Assembly (NCBI GenBank): GCA_036245525.1
Contig: BTPG01000006.1
Coordinates: 94,768,072 to 94,832,071, forward strand
Direction: 5' to 3'
DNA: 64,000 nt
From: Semisulcospira habei
Lineage: Eukaryota > Mollusca > Gastropoda > Semisulcospiridae
The first letter of the stretch is position 1. Each line of letters starts with the position of its first letter. The notes below the pieces were generated by a model, which had not been told where the DNA came from, did not search any database, and saw only the letters and a program-made list of their open reading frames with translations. Of the stretch, positions 30,911 to 40,494 are shown in pieces. A program made the position numbers and the translations under genes.

Positions 30911-31483
30911 TCTTGCACAAAAGGTGGTTGCACATAACAAGTTCTACTGTGTAAAGCAAATGCAGTCCCAGTGGATGCTCTGCATCTGTACCTGAAGGCG
31001 CCAACCACTAAAGGGTGAATACACTGAATGTGTTTACAAACAAATATACATCAACTCCTGCCAAAGAAAAACCCAATATAACAAAACAAAACACACTTTT
31101 AAAGCACCATTACACATAAATCTGAAGACACATTTCAGCACCATTTGTGTCTGTTATGCCTTTTTGACACATCTAATGAAACTTAACAGCAGTTTGGATA
31201 CGCAGCAAAAGCAAACGCGTAATCCCACTTATTTATTCTGCGCAGCTGTTAGCATGTCAATCTATTTTTAGCTGTTTATCGTACCGGTAGCGTGGTATTT
31301 CTAGAAGAGAGTGGAGTCATTGTCAGGTTACTTCATATAAAGACGACGTGCTGAACTGTGTCTAAATAAACCATAACGAGACCTGTGTGTAGCATTTCGT
31401 AATCATCTGTTACAGACGAGTATCTCTAAACAGTTAAGGCGGTAGTGGGCCTTCAATTGACCTTCTAGAAAGACTAATCATAC
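30911..31483. other. Intron sequence with diverged interspersed repeat
   Basis: Positions 31090-31450 resemble 17100-17430 (see that entry). No gene or RNA is seen. Confidence 0.4.
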
Positions 31484-31651
31484 CTTTAGTTCTTGAATGG
31501 TGTTGTGGAGTTTGCGTCGGACAGTTTCATGCTCTCGTATCTTTTTGTTGTTTTCTTCAATGGTGGCCTCCCTCTCCACCAGTGTGTCCTTCAGCTGATG
31601 AATTTCTGCATCACGTGCGCGGATGTCACGGAACGCTTGCTCCAGCCTTAG
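31484..31651 (-). CDS. KIFC1: Kinesin-14 exon: stalk/neck coiled coil
   Basis: This exon of 56 codons has a CAG acceptor just above 31651 and a GTATGA donor just below 31484. It encodes a charged heptad-type helix rich in E, K, R and Q, ending in LHNTIQELK. That sequence precedes the motor in kinesin-14 proteins, where the neck coiled coil sets minus-end directionality. It ends in phase 0, so it joins directly to the next exon beginning GNIRVFCRVRP. It is the most 5' exon recognisable in the window. The coordinate limits follow from splice consensus and the conserved neck-motor boundary. Confidence 0.9.
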
Positions 31652-32116
31652 CTGAGGACACAAACATGGCACATATATTATATTATATTGAGCAACATTT
31701 TGCTTGATATAGTGCCGATAACAGGCAGATGTGATTACGGGACCCGAATCAAAATGCCAGAGTCGTAAGATGAGGACATTTTGATCGGGTCAAGTAATCT
31801 GTCTGTTTATCATGCTCACTTTATCAAGGAAAATGTTGCTCATTATAATGTATGTACCCAGTCCCCAAAAAAACTTTACCAGAATCCTTCTGATTACCAC
31901 CATGTGTGCTGAAGTGGTCAATTTTGCTTTATTTGGACATAAACAGCTTGACATTGCTAACCGAAATGTACTCGGCGCAAATCCACCCAGGCGTACATCT
32001 ACCCAGTGATTTTCCACCCAGTAATTTTATTTTTTTAACTAAATAAACTCAGCGTGAATCTTCACAGAATGATTCCACCCAGCATAATCGACAAAGGCTT
32101 GAATGTACTCAAATAA
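31652..32116. other. Sequence 5' of the neck exon, nothing recognised
   Basis: This is the start of the intron leading to undiscovered N-terminal kinesin exons. A small cluster of CCACCCAG-type repeats (31985-32095) is the only structure seen. Confidence 0.4.
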
Positions 32117-33434
32117 AAATTAATTTTTCTCTAAAATGTATTTTTTCGAAAAATACTTACCGATGACATGACTGTCAGGATATATTTGTTTCCTCAAAAC
32201 ACATTACCGATGACATGACTGTCAGGAAATAGTCTACTTGCTTAACAATTTTAGCCTAAGACCCAAAGGGTCCCCCCAGGAGGCTCTCGGGGATCCCTAA
32301 CAGGGACGAGAGTAGCCTGCCCTGCCCATCCGGTCACGTGCCCGGTGGTGTCTCCTTTAGCCAGTTGTCTACGGAGTTACCAGCGGCAAGCGGGGAGGAG
32401 GGAGGGACCTCCGAGTCATGTCATCGGTAAGTATTTGTCGAAAAAATAAATTTTAGAGAAAAATTAATTTGTTTCCTCAAAACACATTACCGATGACATG
32501 ACTGTCAGGAAGAATGACAAAAAGGAGGAGGGTGCCGCACAATCCCTTTAAGAAACCTCTTCAGGGACGAAGACGGCCCGTCACTCCTGATCACACACTC
32601 CCGACAATTTTAGCGAAGTGCCACTTAGAGCGCCGAGTGCGCCTGGAGGGAGTGTTGAGCCGCAGAAGTTGCCCACCAGCGTAAGGTTGTCGCGCTGGAC
32701 TGTCAGGGCGAGGAAGTAGAAGTGGGCGATGGTAGATTCGTCCCGCCACCCCACCGCAGCCACAATGTCCTTAACCACACAGGCGCGCGGCGAAGGCGAG
32801 ACGTGCGGCCCTAGCGCGCACTCCATGGGCGCGGTTCCTCAGTGCCTCAGCTCCCTGTGGGGAGAGGTCGCAATAGGCGGACCGTAATACCCAGCGGAGG
32901 AGAACGTTTGGGCTGAGAAGCCGGTTCTGCCGGCGGTCGGCGGCAAAGAGACGAGTCCGTCCCCTCCGCACGGATTTGGAGCGACGCAGGTAGATACGAA
33001 GAGCCTGCATCGTATCTTGCTGCGGAGTCCCCTGAGGAAGCCGGGTCGTGTAAGCGGCCGAGTGGCGATGACCGGAGGCGCTGTCAAGGGAGACCTAGGC
33101 TGAGCGAGAAGGAAGGATCCGGGAGTAGCTGAACGGAGCCATCCACTCGGAACTGCAGGCCGGCGGGGCGAGACGAGAGCGTGTGGAGCTCGCTGACGTC
33201 GGACGCCGTGGCGAGGGCCATCAGGAAGCAGGTCTCCGAGTCACGTCAGCGAAGCGGGCCAGATGGAGCGGTTCAACGGTCCGAAGTCAGCCAGGGGAGG
33301 ACCAGGGAGGTCCCAGCGTGGGACAAGGGAGCGGGAGACCGGACGCTGCACGCCGAAACGCGCCAAAAGGTCGGGCAGGTCCTTGCAGGCGCTGGGTCGG
33401 GACGGCCGAGGTGACGGTAGGCGTTGGCGATCAA
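32117..33434 (-). mobile_element. DIRS-3, terminal region and recombinase remnant
   Basis: The oldest DIRS copy begins here. The terminal core TTACCGATGACATGAC occurs at 32157, 32204 and 32488, and inverted at 32415. Broken minus-strand recombinase follows (VKDIVAAVGWRDESTIAHFY at 32826-32581, ALRIYLRRSKSVRRGRTRLF near 32990, ACKDLPDLLARFGVQRP near 33390). It is cut at 33434 by a SINE-like repeat and continues at 40739, with a 14-bp target duplication carrying one mismatch (GCGTTGGCGATCAA and GCGTCGGCGATCAA). Confidence 0.8.
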
Positions 33435-33775
33435 TGATTGATTGATTGTACATTGCTTAACGTCCCGACAGCAACAAGGCTTTCTCAGGACGTGCCTGCA
33501 CTGCTTGTGAAAATAAATAAACAGAACATTGAATGTATGTCGCCAGCCGGTCAAATACATTAAATAAACCTAACACATGGGGCCTAAATAAAGCTGAGAC
33601 CATTTAGCAACACACATCCAATATCAAGAGCTACAGGCAGTGCAGACAGTAGGGAGAGTTTTAAAAAGGCAAATACAGGTGAATGGACAAAGGGTAGACA
33701 GAAACACATGCCCCAGAATAGAGAGAAAAACCCACCCTGTGGGGCTGACCAGGGTGACCCTGGGAACTAAAAAAT
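33435..33775 (-). mobile_element. SINE-like retroposon, copy 2, first part
   Basis: The tail part (TGATTGATTGATTGTACATTG in plus orientation) through AACTAAAAAAT matches copies at 16299 and 53434. The element is split after 33775 by DIRS-2 and finishes at 40698-40738. Confidence 0.85.
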
Positions 33776-34090
33776 AAATTTTTCAATTAAAATATATTTT
33801 TTTGAAAAATACTTACCGATGGTATTACACTTAGGGGAATGGTTCTTAGCTAGCCTAATTTTAGCCAAATTTGGTTGTGTCCGTATACGGTATCGTTGGC
33901 AGGAGTGGGGCGCCATAGAATAGGCCCCCGCCAGAATAGCCTCCCCTTCTTCCCATCCGGTGCGAAAATACCCGTCATACCTCAGTTTAGTTTCTTAGCC
34001 AACCGCGGCAAGCGGGGCCGGTGGGAGGGACCTTCGAGTAATACCATCGGTAAGTATTTTTCAAAAAAATATATTTTAATTGAAAAATTT
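33776..34090. repeat. DIRS-2 3' terminal hairpin segment
   Basis: A 53-nt arm at 33776-33828 is the perfect reverse complement of 34038-34090. Each contains the core TTACCGATGGTATTAC. The same core recurs at 34111-34126 and, inverted, at 40662-40677 by the other terminus. In DIRS elements such internal complementary regions allow circle formation and recombinase-mediated integration. Confidence 0.85.
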
Positions 34091-34251
34091 ATTTGTTTTC
34101 TCAAAACACATTACCGATGGTATTACACTTAGGGAGAATCACAAAGAGGAGGTGGGTGCCGCCCTATCGCCCCCACTGCCAACGACACAGCCCACAGACC
34201 CGCCCTCGCACAGCAAACTCCCGATAATTTTAGCTAAGGTACTTACGGCGC

Positions 34252-35320
34252 CTAGGGCGCCGGGAGGGAGTGTTGCGCTGCTGCGATGTCTCCCACCAGC
34301 GTGAGGTTCTGCCGCTGGGTGGAGAGGTCCCTCAGGTAGAATCGGGCAAATGTGGACTCCGCTCGCCATCCCACGGCCGCCACAATGTCTTTCACTGCAC
34401 AATTGCGGTCGAAGGCGAGACTTGTGGCCATGGCTCGGACCTCGTGCGCCCTGATGTGCATACGTTGGGCTACTTCTGGCGCGAGGTCTTGATAGGCCGA
34501 GCGGATCACCCATCGAATCCATGAGGAGATGGTCTGGGCGGATATGTCCTGTCTACCTGGGGACAGAGGGAGAAAAAGGCGGGTCCGTCTTCTGCGCAGG
34601 GGTCTGGTCCGTCGCAGGTACACACGCAAGGCTCTCACCGGGTCCTGTTGTCTGGACTCCCGGGTGGATTCTGTCACACGTAAAGGTCGGATAGTCATCA
34701 TCTGTGGGGTCGTCAGAGGCGACCGCGTCTTGGCGAGAAAGGATGGTTCAGGCAGCAGTTGCACCGAGCCGTCAGTCCGGAACTGCAGACAATCTGATCG
34801 TGTGGACAGCGCGTGAAGCTCACTGACCCTGGAAGCGGCAGCAAGGGCCAACAGGAAGCACGTCTTTCTAGTTACATCCGGTAAGCTTGCCAACTGTAGG
34901 GGTTCAAAACGGGCAGAGTTGAGCCAGGTCAGCACCCAAGGTAGGTCCCATCTAGGCAACAGTGACCGTAGCGCCGGGCGTTGTAAACCGAAGTGCGTCA
35001 TGAGATCAGCCAGGTCTTTGCAGGCACCAGGGTCTGTCCGGCCCAGGTGGCGGTAGGTGTCAGCAATCATTGCCAGGTAACCCCGGATGGTAATAGGCGC
35101 CAAACTCTGGAAGTTGAACAGCCAGAGGAAGAACTCCGCCAGCTGGGGCATCGTCAACTCGGTGGGGTTAAGGTTGTTGTCACCACACCAGTCGCACAGC
35201 ACCTTCCACTTCCCCTCGTAGACTCGTCTGGTAGAGGGTCTGCGTGCAGCAGCGATAGCTTCCACTGCGTCACCTGAGAAGCCTCTTCTGGTGAGGGCCT
35301 GCCGCACAACCTCCAAGCGT
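34252..35320 (-). CDS. DIRS-2 tyrosine recombinase
   Basis: The catalytic region occupies the last 355 or so residues of a frame that stays open up to 37158. Motifs: STRRVYEGKWKVLCDWC and MPQLAEFFLWLF (N-terminal core-binding domain), AAASRVSELHAL (first Arg), IRAHEVRAMATS (H-x-x-R) and STFARFYLRDL (nucleophilic Tyr). All catalytic residues are present. It would integrate the circular DNA copy without target duplication, instead of a DDE integrase. The true start is unclear. The frame overlaps the RT-RNase H frame, and expression by reinitiation, frameshift or splicing is possible. Confidence 0.88.
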
Positions 35321-37340
35321 GTAGAAGGAGGCGCTCCGGGCAAGGGTGAAACAGCGGCTGTCGAGGTTGCTTGAGCATCGTGCGAGGCGTAGGAAGCTGA
35401 AGAGGTGGACTGGTGGCTAGGTTGAGCAGGTCCGTCGTCCACGACTTGCTCCAGCAGAAGGGCGCCACCAGGAACAGAATCGTGTTGCAGCCGCGAAGCT
35501 TGTGGAGGACTTTGGGAACCAGCACCGTCGGCGGATAAGCGTAGGCGATGAGCCCGTCCCAGGGAATGGACAGTGCGTCGACCGCCCAAGCTAGAGGATC
35601 TGGAACCGGCGAGACGAACAGCGGCAACTGGTGGTTCCAACGGGTGGCGAACAGGTCGACCATAGGAGCTTCCCATCTGGCCGCGATCAACTGGAAGATG
35701 TCCGGCCGCAGTGTCCATTCTGTGTGTAGGAGCTGTCCGCGGCGTGATAAGGAGTCGGCCAGCACGTTGAGATGACCTGGGATGTGTCTGGCGCGCAGAG
35801 TGATGCCCCGATCTTCGCACCAACGAAGCAGCTGGTACAGGAGGATGCACAGAGAAGGGGAGCGCGTACCGCCCTGCTTCTGTAGGTAGGCGACGACTGT
35901 GGAGTTGTTGGACAGCACGAGCAGTTCCTGACCCTGGAGCTGAGAGTCCCACGTCAATAACGCCTGCCACACCGCCTGCAACTCCAACCAGTTGATGTGT
36001 CGGGTCAGAAGATCCGTGGGCCATACCCCCGAGGCTGTCGTGAATGACGGTAGCAGATGGGCTCCCCAACCGGCGAGACTTGCGTCGACGCAAAGGGACA
36101 AGCTGGGGGGCGGTGTGTAGAGGGAGACTCTCGAAGCCAGCCAGTTGTGGTCCGCCCAGCGCCTCAGGTGTGGGAGTAACATCGGGGGAACCGGAATCAG
36201 AGCGTCGATGTCGTCCGTCGAGGGTCGCCAATGAAGAAGTAGGTGCAACTGGAGCGGTCGGGAATAGAGACGTCCCAGGGGAATCAGGTCTGAAGCCGCA
36301 CTCATCAGGCCCAGCAACTGTAGCCACACCCGTGCAGAGACCCTGTCCTGCTGAGCCACCTGTCGCGCCAGATCGCTGATCTTCTGTATACGTGTCTCCG
36401 GGAGTCGCACTAAGTTGAGATCGGTGTGGAACTCCATTCCCAGGTGGACGAAACAGCGGGACGGGGAGAGGTCGGACTTGCCCTTGTTGACGATGAACCC
36501 GAGGAAGTCGAGGAGGTCCAGGAGTGCGTCTCGGTCTCTCTCCAAGGTGGAGTCCACCTGGTTTCGTAGAAGAAGATCGTCGAGGTAGTTGGACGTAGGG
36601 CTTGAGCTCGTCCTTCTGGCCCTGGCGACGACCGCATCCATGATCCTGGTGAACACCCACGGGCTGAGGTTGAGACCAAAGGGTAGAGCGCGGAACTGGT
36701 AGACGATTCCGGCAAAGGCGAAACGAAGGAAGCGTCTGGACGCCGGGTGCATTGGAACATGTAGATAGGCGTCTGAGAGGTCGAGGCTGATGGCGAAATC
36801 GAACGGCTGCACCGCGGAACGCAGAGCTCGAGCGGTTTCCATCCGGAACGGCGGGGCGACAAGGAACTTGTTTAGTGCGGAGAGGTCGATGACCGGCCGC
36901 CACTTGCCCCCCGGCTTGGGAACAACAAACAGACGACTGTAGAAGGCCGGAGAGTCGTGGCGTCTGACTACCTCTGTGGCGTTCTTCTGGAGAAGTGCAG
37001 CCACCTCGTTGCGTAGCGCCTCTGCTCTGAGCGAGTCGACGGGCATCGACGTCCAAAGTGGAGAACGGCGCAGTGGAGGGGGTGAGCGGAATGACAGCTG
37101 TAGTCCTTGGCAAACTGTCGAGAGGATCCACGGGTCGTCGGAAAACAGCGAGGTCCAAGCGTCGCTGTGAAGTGCTAGTCTCCCGCCGACAGGGGACCCG
37201 GAAGCGGTCGGGGGAGACGTGGTCGGAGTGTAGTCATCGGGCCCTACCACGCCCGAAAGGACGGCGGGCAGGTCTAGGCCAAGCGGGGGCGGGGACGGGG
37301 GCGTCTGCGGGGCCAGGTTTAGGTCGTCGGGGGCGACCAA
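35154..37340 (-). CDS. DIRS-2 reverse transcriptase-RNase H polyprotein
   Basis: A 728-residue frame. RT fingers and palm: RLFVVPKPGGKWRPVIDLSA, ISLDLSDAYLHVPMH, ALPFGLNLSPWVFT and SNYLDDLLL (YLDD catalytic site). RNase H: SLCVDASLAGWGAHLL, INWLELQAVW, LLVLSNNSTVVAYLQ and VLADSLSRRGQ. The C-terminal VDLFATRWNHQLPLFVSPVP to PFCWSKSWTTDLL module occurs after RNase H in DIRS elements, where a methyltransferase-like domain is described. No stops occur. It starts within the end of ORF1 (107-nt overlap). Confidence 0.92.
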   Translation of the reverse strand: MVAPDDLNLAPQTPPSPPPLGLDLPAVLSGVVGPDDYTPTTSPPTASGSPVGGRLALHSDAWTSLFSDDPWILSTVCQGLQLSFRSPPPLRRSPLWTSMPVDSLRAEALRNEVAALLQKNATEVVRRHDSPAFYSRLFVVPKPGGKWRPVIDLSALNKFLVAPPFRMETARALRSAVQPFDFAISLDLSDAYLHVPMHPASRRFLRFAFAGIVYQFRALPFGLNLSPWVFTRIMDAVVARARRTSSSPTSNYLDDLLLRNQVDSTLERDRDALLDLLDFLGFIVNKGKSDLSPSRCFVHLGMEFHTDLNLVRLPETRIQKISDLARQVAQQDRVSARVWLQLLGLMSAASDLIPLGRLYSRPLQLHLLLHWRPSTDDIDALIPVPPMLLPHLRRWADHNWLASRVSLYTPPPSLSLCVDASLAGWGAHLLPSFTTASGVWPTDLLTRHINWLELQAVWQALLTWDSQLQGQELLVLSNNSTVVAYLQKQGGTRSPSLCILLYQLLRWCEDRGITLRARHIPGHLNVLADSLSRRGQLLHTEWTLRPDIFQLIAARWEAPMVDLFATRWNHQLPLFVSPVPDPLAWAVDALSIPWDGLIAYAYPPTVLVPKVLHKLRGCNTILFLVAPFCWSKSWTTDLLNLATSPPLQLPTPRTMLKQPRQPLFHPCPERLLLHAWRLCGRPSPEEASQVTQWKLSLLHADPLPDESTRGSGRCCATGVVTTTLTPPS

Positions 37341-40080
37341 AGGTCAGTTGGCGGGGGGGAAGACGTCCACGACTGGTAAAGGGGCGACCGCTGGGTCTGG
37401 TGGTCCGCAAGCCTCGACCCGCGGGCCTGCGGGTTGTAGGAAAGCGGGGCGGGGCGAACCTGGTGGGCCACAATTCCTTGCTGGATTCCTTAACCGACTG
37501 CCAATGAGGGCCGAAGAGGAGCTCGTTGCCCAGCGGGGCCCGCCGCAGCTGGTTCTTGATCTCCGACGGCAGTGAGCAGGCTTGTAAAACAGCATCTCGC
37601 CGCATGAGGTCGCAGTTTGCCGCCGCTGTCATCGCGTTGACCGAGGTGTGGTAGGCTGCGCGGTTGCAAGACACGGTCAAGGCCAAGATGTCGGTCAAGA
37701 GCGGTGCGATGGTAGGGCTCCAAGCTTCCTCCACCCGTCGAACTATCGCCTGAGTCGCCAAGTCCAAGAACCCGGCCGAAGCTAGCGCATTGCGGATGAG
37801 TACCGCCGTCTTAGTCAGTCCAGGGGGGAGTACCGCTCTTTCTTTTTGTCGAGTAAGGCCCGCACAGGAAGTCGCTGAGGGATCCACCTCCGGCAGAGGG
37901 CAAGCAAAGGCCTGAGAGTGTCCTGCGTACCACTTCTGCTGGAAAGCTATCATGAGGTCCGCCGGCCACTTGTGGTCCGAGAAGAATCCCGTATCTCCAA
38001 GCGAACCCTGCAGTAGATGAGTCGACAGGGCATCCCGGATGTCGCGAAATCCAGGCGGTTGCGGTAGAGACTTGAAGCGCTTGGCGTGACGCTCCGCGTC
38101 CACAAAGGCCGAGGCTCTCTTCTTCGCCAGTGGAGAAGGAGGGCAGTCTTCCGCCGGTAAGGTAGCGGCAATAAGTCTCGCCGCTTCGTCTAACGCACGC
38201 ATGGTCTCCGTTCTGTGTCCGAACGACGCTGGGGGAACATCCGTTTCCCCCGGAGAATCCGAGTGCAGGCTCGGCGCGGCGTCCAACCAGGCGGACACCG
38301 AGTCTCCAGGAGTCAGGCTGACGGAGTCCAGCCCACGAGCGGCGCTTCCAAGCTTGTCTGAAGCCCTCCCGGGATCCGCGGGTGCCAGAGGTGTCGTGTG
38401 GCGCCGCGGCGACGAAGCCATGTTGGGAAGAGGAGGTCTTCCACCGGGTGCAGAAGGCGAACTCCTGGGAGCACAGTGCACCCGCGGCGAGCGGCTGTGA
38501 CGCGAAGAGCGGGAACTGTGCGAAGTCCGCCGGGACCGACGTGAGTCCTGTTTTGTCCGAGTCGCTGAGCGGCGCCTATCCCGGGGTTCCCGTGAGGCGT
38601 GACGACGAAAGGAACGAGGGCTAACATGACGGTAAGAGTCCACTGTACTGGCGTGCCGTCTCGGACTCGATCTCCTTTGAGTGTCTCTGCGTGGTAAGGG
38701 GTAGCAACTCGAGTCCGAAGAGCTAAGCTCTCTCGAACGAAAGCGGCGATCAGGATCCCGACGTGATGTCGAGGGTCGTCTTTCCCAACTATATCTGCCG
38801 TGTGTGCTGTGGCCCCGCGCTCGGAAAGGCGAAACAGAAGCATCACCCCTAACCTGGGATCGGGAGGTAGTGCGCGTGTCCAAACCCGGCCTGTCCACCC
38901 TGCGGGGGCCTGCGTCTCGCAAAGGCGGAAATCTCTCTGTCTGTCGTTTGTCCGCTCTATCGTGCGGCGAGGTGGCTACCAAGGTCGCACTCGAGGGCGT
39001 GTATCTCTGCTCATAATGGACCAGAGTCCTGGACAGCCGTCCCTCCCGCAGGCGCTTATACTTGTCGAGCCTGCGATCTTCTGAGCGAGCGAAGTCTGGT
39101 AGCGTCGTGGTGTCGCCAAGTGCCGCCATCTCTGCGGCCTTATCAATGGTAGCCGTTACTAGCACTAACGACGTGTCAGCTAACTCACCCGCTGACGCAT
39201 TACCAGGTTCCGGTGCCTTCTCCGCCACAGGTAAAGGCCCTGCCTTGGGCCCCCCAAGGGTGTCCGTGGTCGTCTCTAAGGATCGATCTCTCGGAGGAGA
39301 CCTATGGTCTCTGCGGGACAACGAAGTCCCTATGTAACCTCTAGAGGCCTCTGACCGGCGCTCTCTGGTAGGCTTTGTACACTCTCCGCGGGACAACACA
39401 GTCTCTGTCACCGACTTGGGGCCCACCTTCGTACATTTGGACGTCTCCGCCCCGTGACTACTGCCAGGACTGGAATGGTCTCTGCGGGACAACGAAGTCC
39501 CTGTCACTGGCTTAGGTCCCACCTTTGGGCCACCGGTCGTCTGAGACCGGTCACTTTTGCGAGGCCTGGAATAGTCTCTGCGGGACAACGAAGTCCCTGT
39601 TACTGACTTTGGTCCCACCTGTGGGCCTCCGGTCGTCTCAGCCAGTTTACTTCTGCGAGGCCTGGGATAGTCACTGCGGGACAACGAAGCCCCTGTTACT
39701 GACTTAGGTTCCACCTGTGGGCCTCCGGCCATCTCAGCCGGGTTATTTCTGCTAGGCCTGGAATAGTCTCTGCGGGACAACGAAGTCCCTGTGACTGACT
39801 GGGTTTTCTCCTTAGGGCTGGCCGTCCGCGTCGGTCGGTCTTGCATAGGCGTCGGACGCTCCCTGCAGTAGAAACGCCACAGGTCTGACCACGCTTCTTC
39901 CGGCCATGAGGCGCAGACATCACAAGTATGGGTGGAATCGCAGCCGGAGCAGGGAAGGCAAAACTCGTGTTCATCTGAGGGCCACTGAAAATCCCGACAC
40001 ATCGTGCAGGTACGAACCTGGTATCTGAAACAAGATAGCATAATGAAGGACGAGCGAGCGTGGCCTCTAAGGACACGCAA
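37234..40080 (-). CDS. DIRS-2 ORF1 (Gag-like) with zinc-binding N-terminus and peptide repeats
   Basis: A 948-residue frame. Residues about 25-65 have a Cys-rich module CTMCRDF, FCLPCSGC and THTCDVCASW. From about residue 80 to 290 a repeat of roughly 35 residues recurs five to six times with the phrase SVTGTSLSRRDYSRPR then GGPQVGPK. An Arg/Ser-rich basic region follows (SRRSRRTSHSSRSSRHSRSP). A more conserved C-terminal part (KRFKSLPQPPGFRDI, WYAGHSQAFACPLP, SPTIAPLLTDILAL, LRRAPLGNELLFGPHW) is shared with DIRS-1. It probably packages the RNA. The ATG at 40080 is the first in frame; a later ATG at about 40041 is possible. Confidence 0.85.
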   Translation of the reverse strand: MRVLRGHARSSFIMLSCFRYQVRTCTMCRDFQWPSDEHEFCLPCSGCDSTHTCDVCASWPEEAWSDLWRFYCRERPTPMQDRPTRTASPKEKTQSVTGTSLSRRDYSRPSRNNPAEMAGGPQVEPKSVTGASLSRSDYPRPRRSKLAETTGGPQVGPKSVTGTSLSRRDYSRPRKSDRSQTTGGPKVGPKPVTGTSLSRRDHSSPGSSHGAETSKCTKVGPKSVTETVLSRGECTKPTRERRSEASRGYIGTSLSRRDHRSPPRDRSLETTTDTLGGPKAGPLPVAEKAPEPGNASAGELADTSLVLVTATIDKAAEMAALGDTTTLPDFARSEDRRLDKYKRLREGRLSRTLVHYEQRYTPSSATLVATSPHDRADKRQTERFPPLRDAGPRRVDRPGLDTRTTSRSQVRGDASVSPFRARGHSTHGRYSWERRPSTSRRDPDRRFRSRELSSSDSSCYPLPRRDTQRRSSPRRHASTVDSYRHVSPRSFRRHASREPRDRRRSATRTKQDSRRSRRTSHSSRSSRHSRSPRVHCAPRSSPSAPGGRPPLPNMASSPRRHTTPLAPADPGRASDKLGSAARGLDSVSLTPGDSVSAWLDAAPSLHSDSPGETDVPPASFGHRTETMRALDEAARLIAATLPAEDCPPSPLAKKRASAFVDAERHAKRFKSLPQPPGFRDIRDALSTHLLQGSLGDTGFFSDHKWPADLMIAFQQKWYAGHSQAFACPLPEVDPSATSCAGLTRQKERAVLPPGLTKTAVLIRNALASAGFLDLATQAIVRRVEEAWSPTIAPLLTDILALTVSCNRAAYHTSVNAMTAAANCDLMRRDAVLQACSLPSEIKNQLRRAPLGNELLFGPHWQSVKESSKELWPTRFAPPRFPTTRRPAGRGLRTTRPSGRPFTSRGRLPPRQLTFGRPRRPKPGPADAPVPAPAWPRPARRPFGRGRAR

Positions 40081-40494
40081 GAAGTGACTGCGCGCAAAAT
40101 GTATCGAGCCTACTCGAAAAACGAAGCGAGTGCACCAAACGTGCCGACGCTCGGCGCTCTTTCCCCCCCAGAGCGCCGGTCGAGGGCATGTACCGAGATG
40201 TTACCTGGCCATGTCGAGACCGGTGTCAACCCACGTCTGTCCAGCGAAGTGAAGACCCCGACGCAAGAGATCGCTCGCCGCGAAGTCCGACCGGGCAGCA
40301 AGTCGAAGCAGTGCTCAGAAACCGCAAGGCCCAGTCCCCACTGCTAAGTTTCCCGTCACCAGAAACCGCCAGGCACAGTGTCGAACAGACCCAGGCGAAG
40401 ACAAGTAGCCGCCGAGTGAAGGCGCAATCCAACCAAGGTCGAAGACCGGTTCAGCAGGAGCACGAAGTGGACACAACCGAACTCGGCGCCAGCT

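Larger units (their letters stand above)
1874..31651 (-). other. KIFC1: KIFC1/Ncd-like kinesin-14 gene, 3' part (nine coding exons)
   Basis: Nine exons together encode about 413 residues: the end of the stalk, the neck and a complete C-terminal motor domain. The order of neck coiled coil, then GNIRVFCRVRP, P-loop, switch I, switch II and a short tail is diagnostic of kinesin-14, minus-end-directed microtubule motors that focus spindle poles. Exon lengths are 168, 147, 117, 171, 165, 139, 140, 150 and 45 nt, and phases match at every junction. Introns are 273 nt to 11.8 kb and most are swollen by transposable elements. N-terminal tail exons are missing and must lie beyond an intron of more than 32 kb or outside the window. 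The family call is firm. The KIFC1 symbol rests on resemblance to the vertebrate KIFC1 and fly Ncd motor and was not tested against other kinesin-14 subfamilies. Confidence 0.93.

Noticed and set aside
36044..37575. Several plus-strand frames opposite DIRS-2
   Set aside because: They lie antisense to RT and ORF1, with low-complexity Arg/Gly/Ser content typical of shadows in GC-rich coding DNA.
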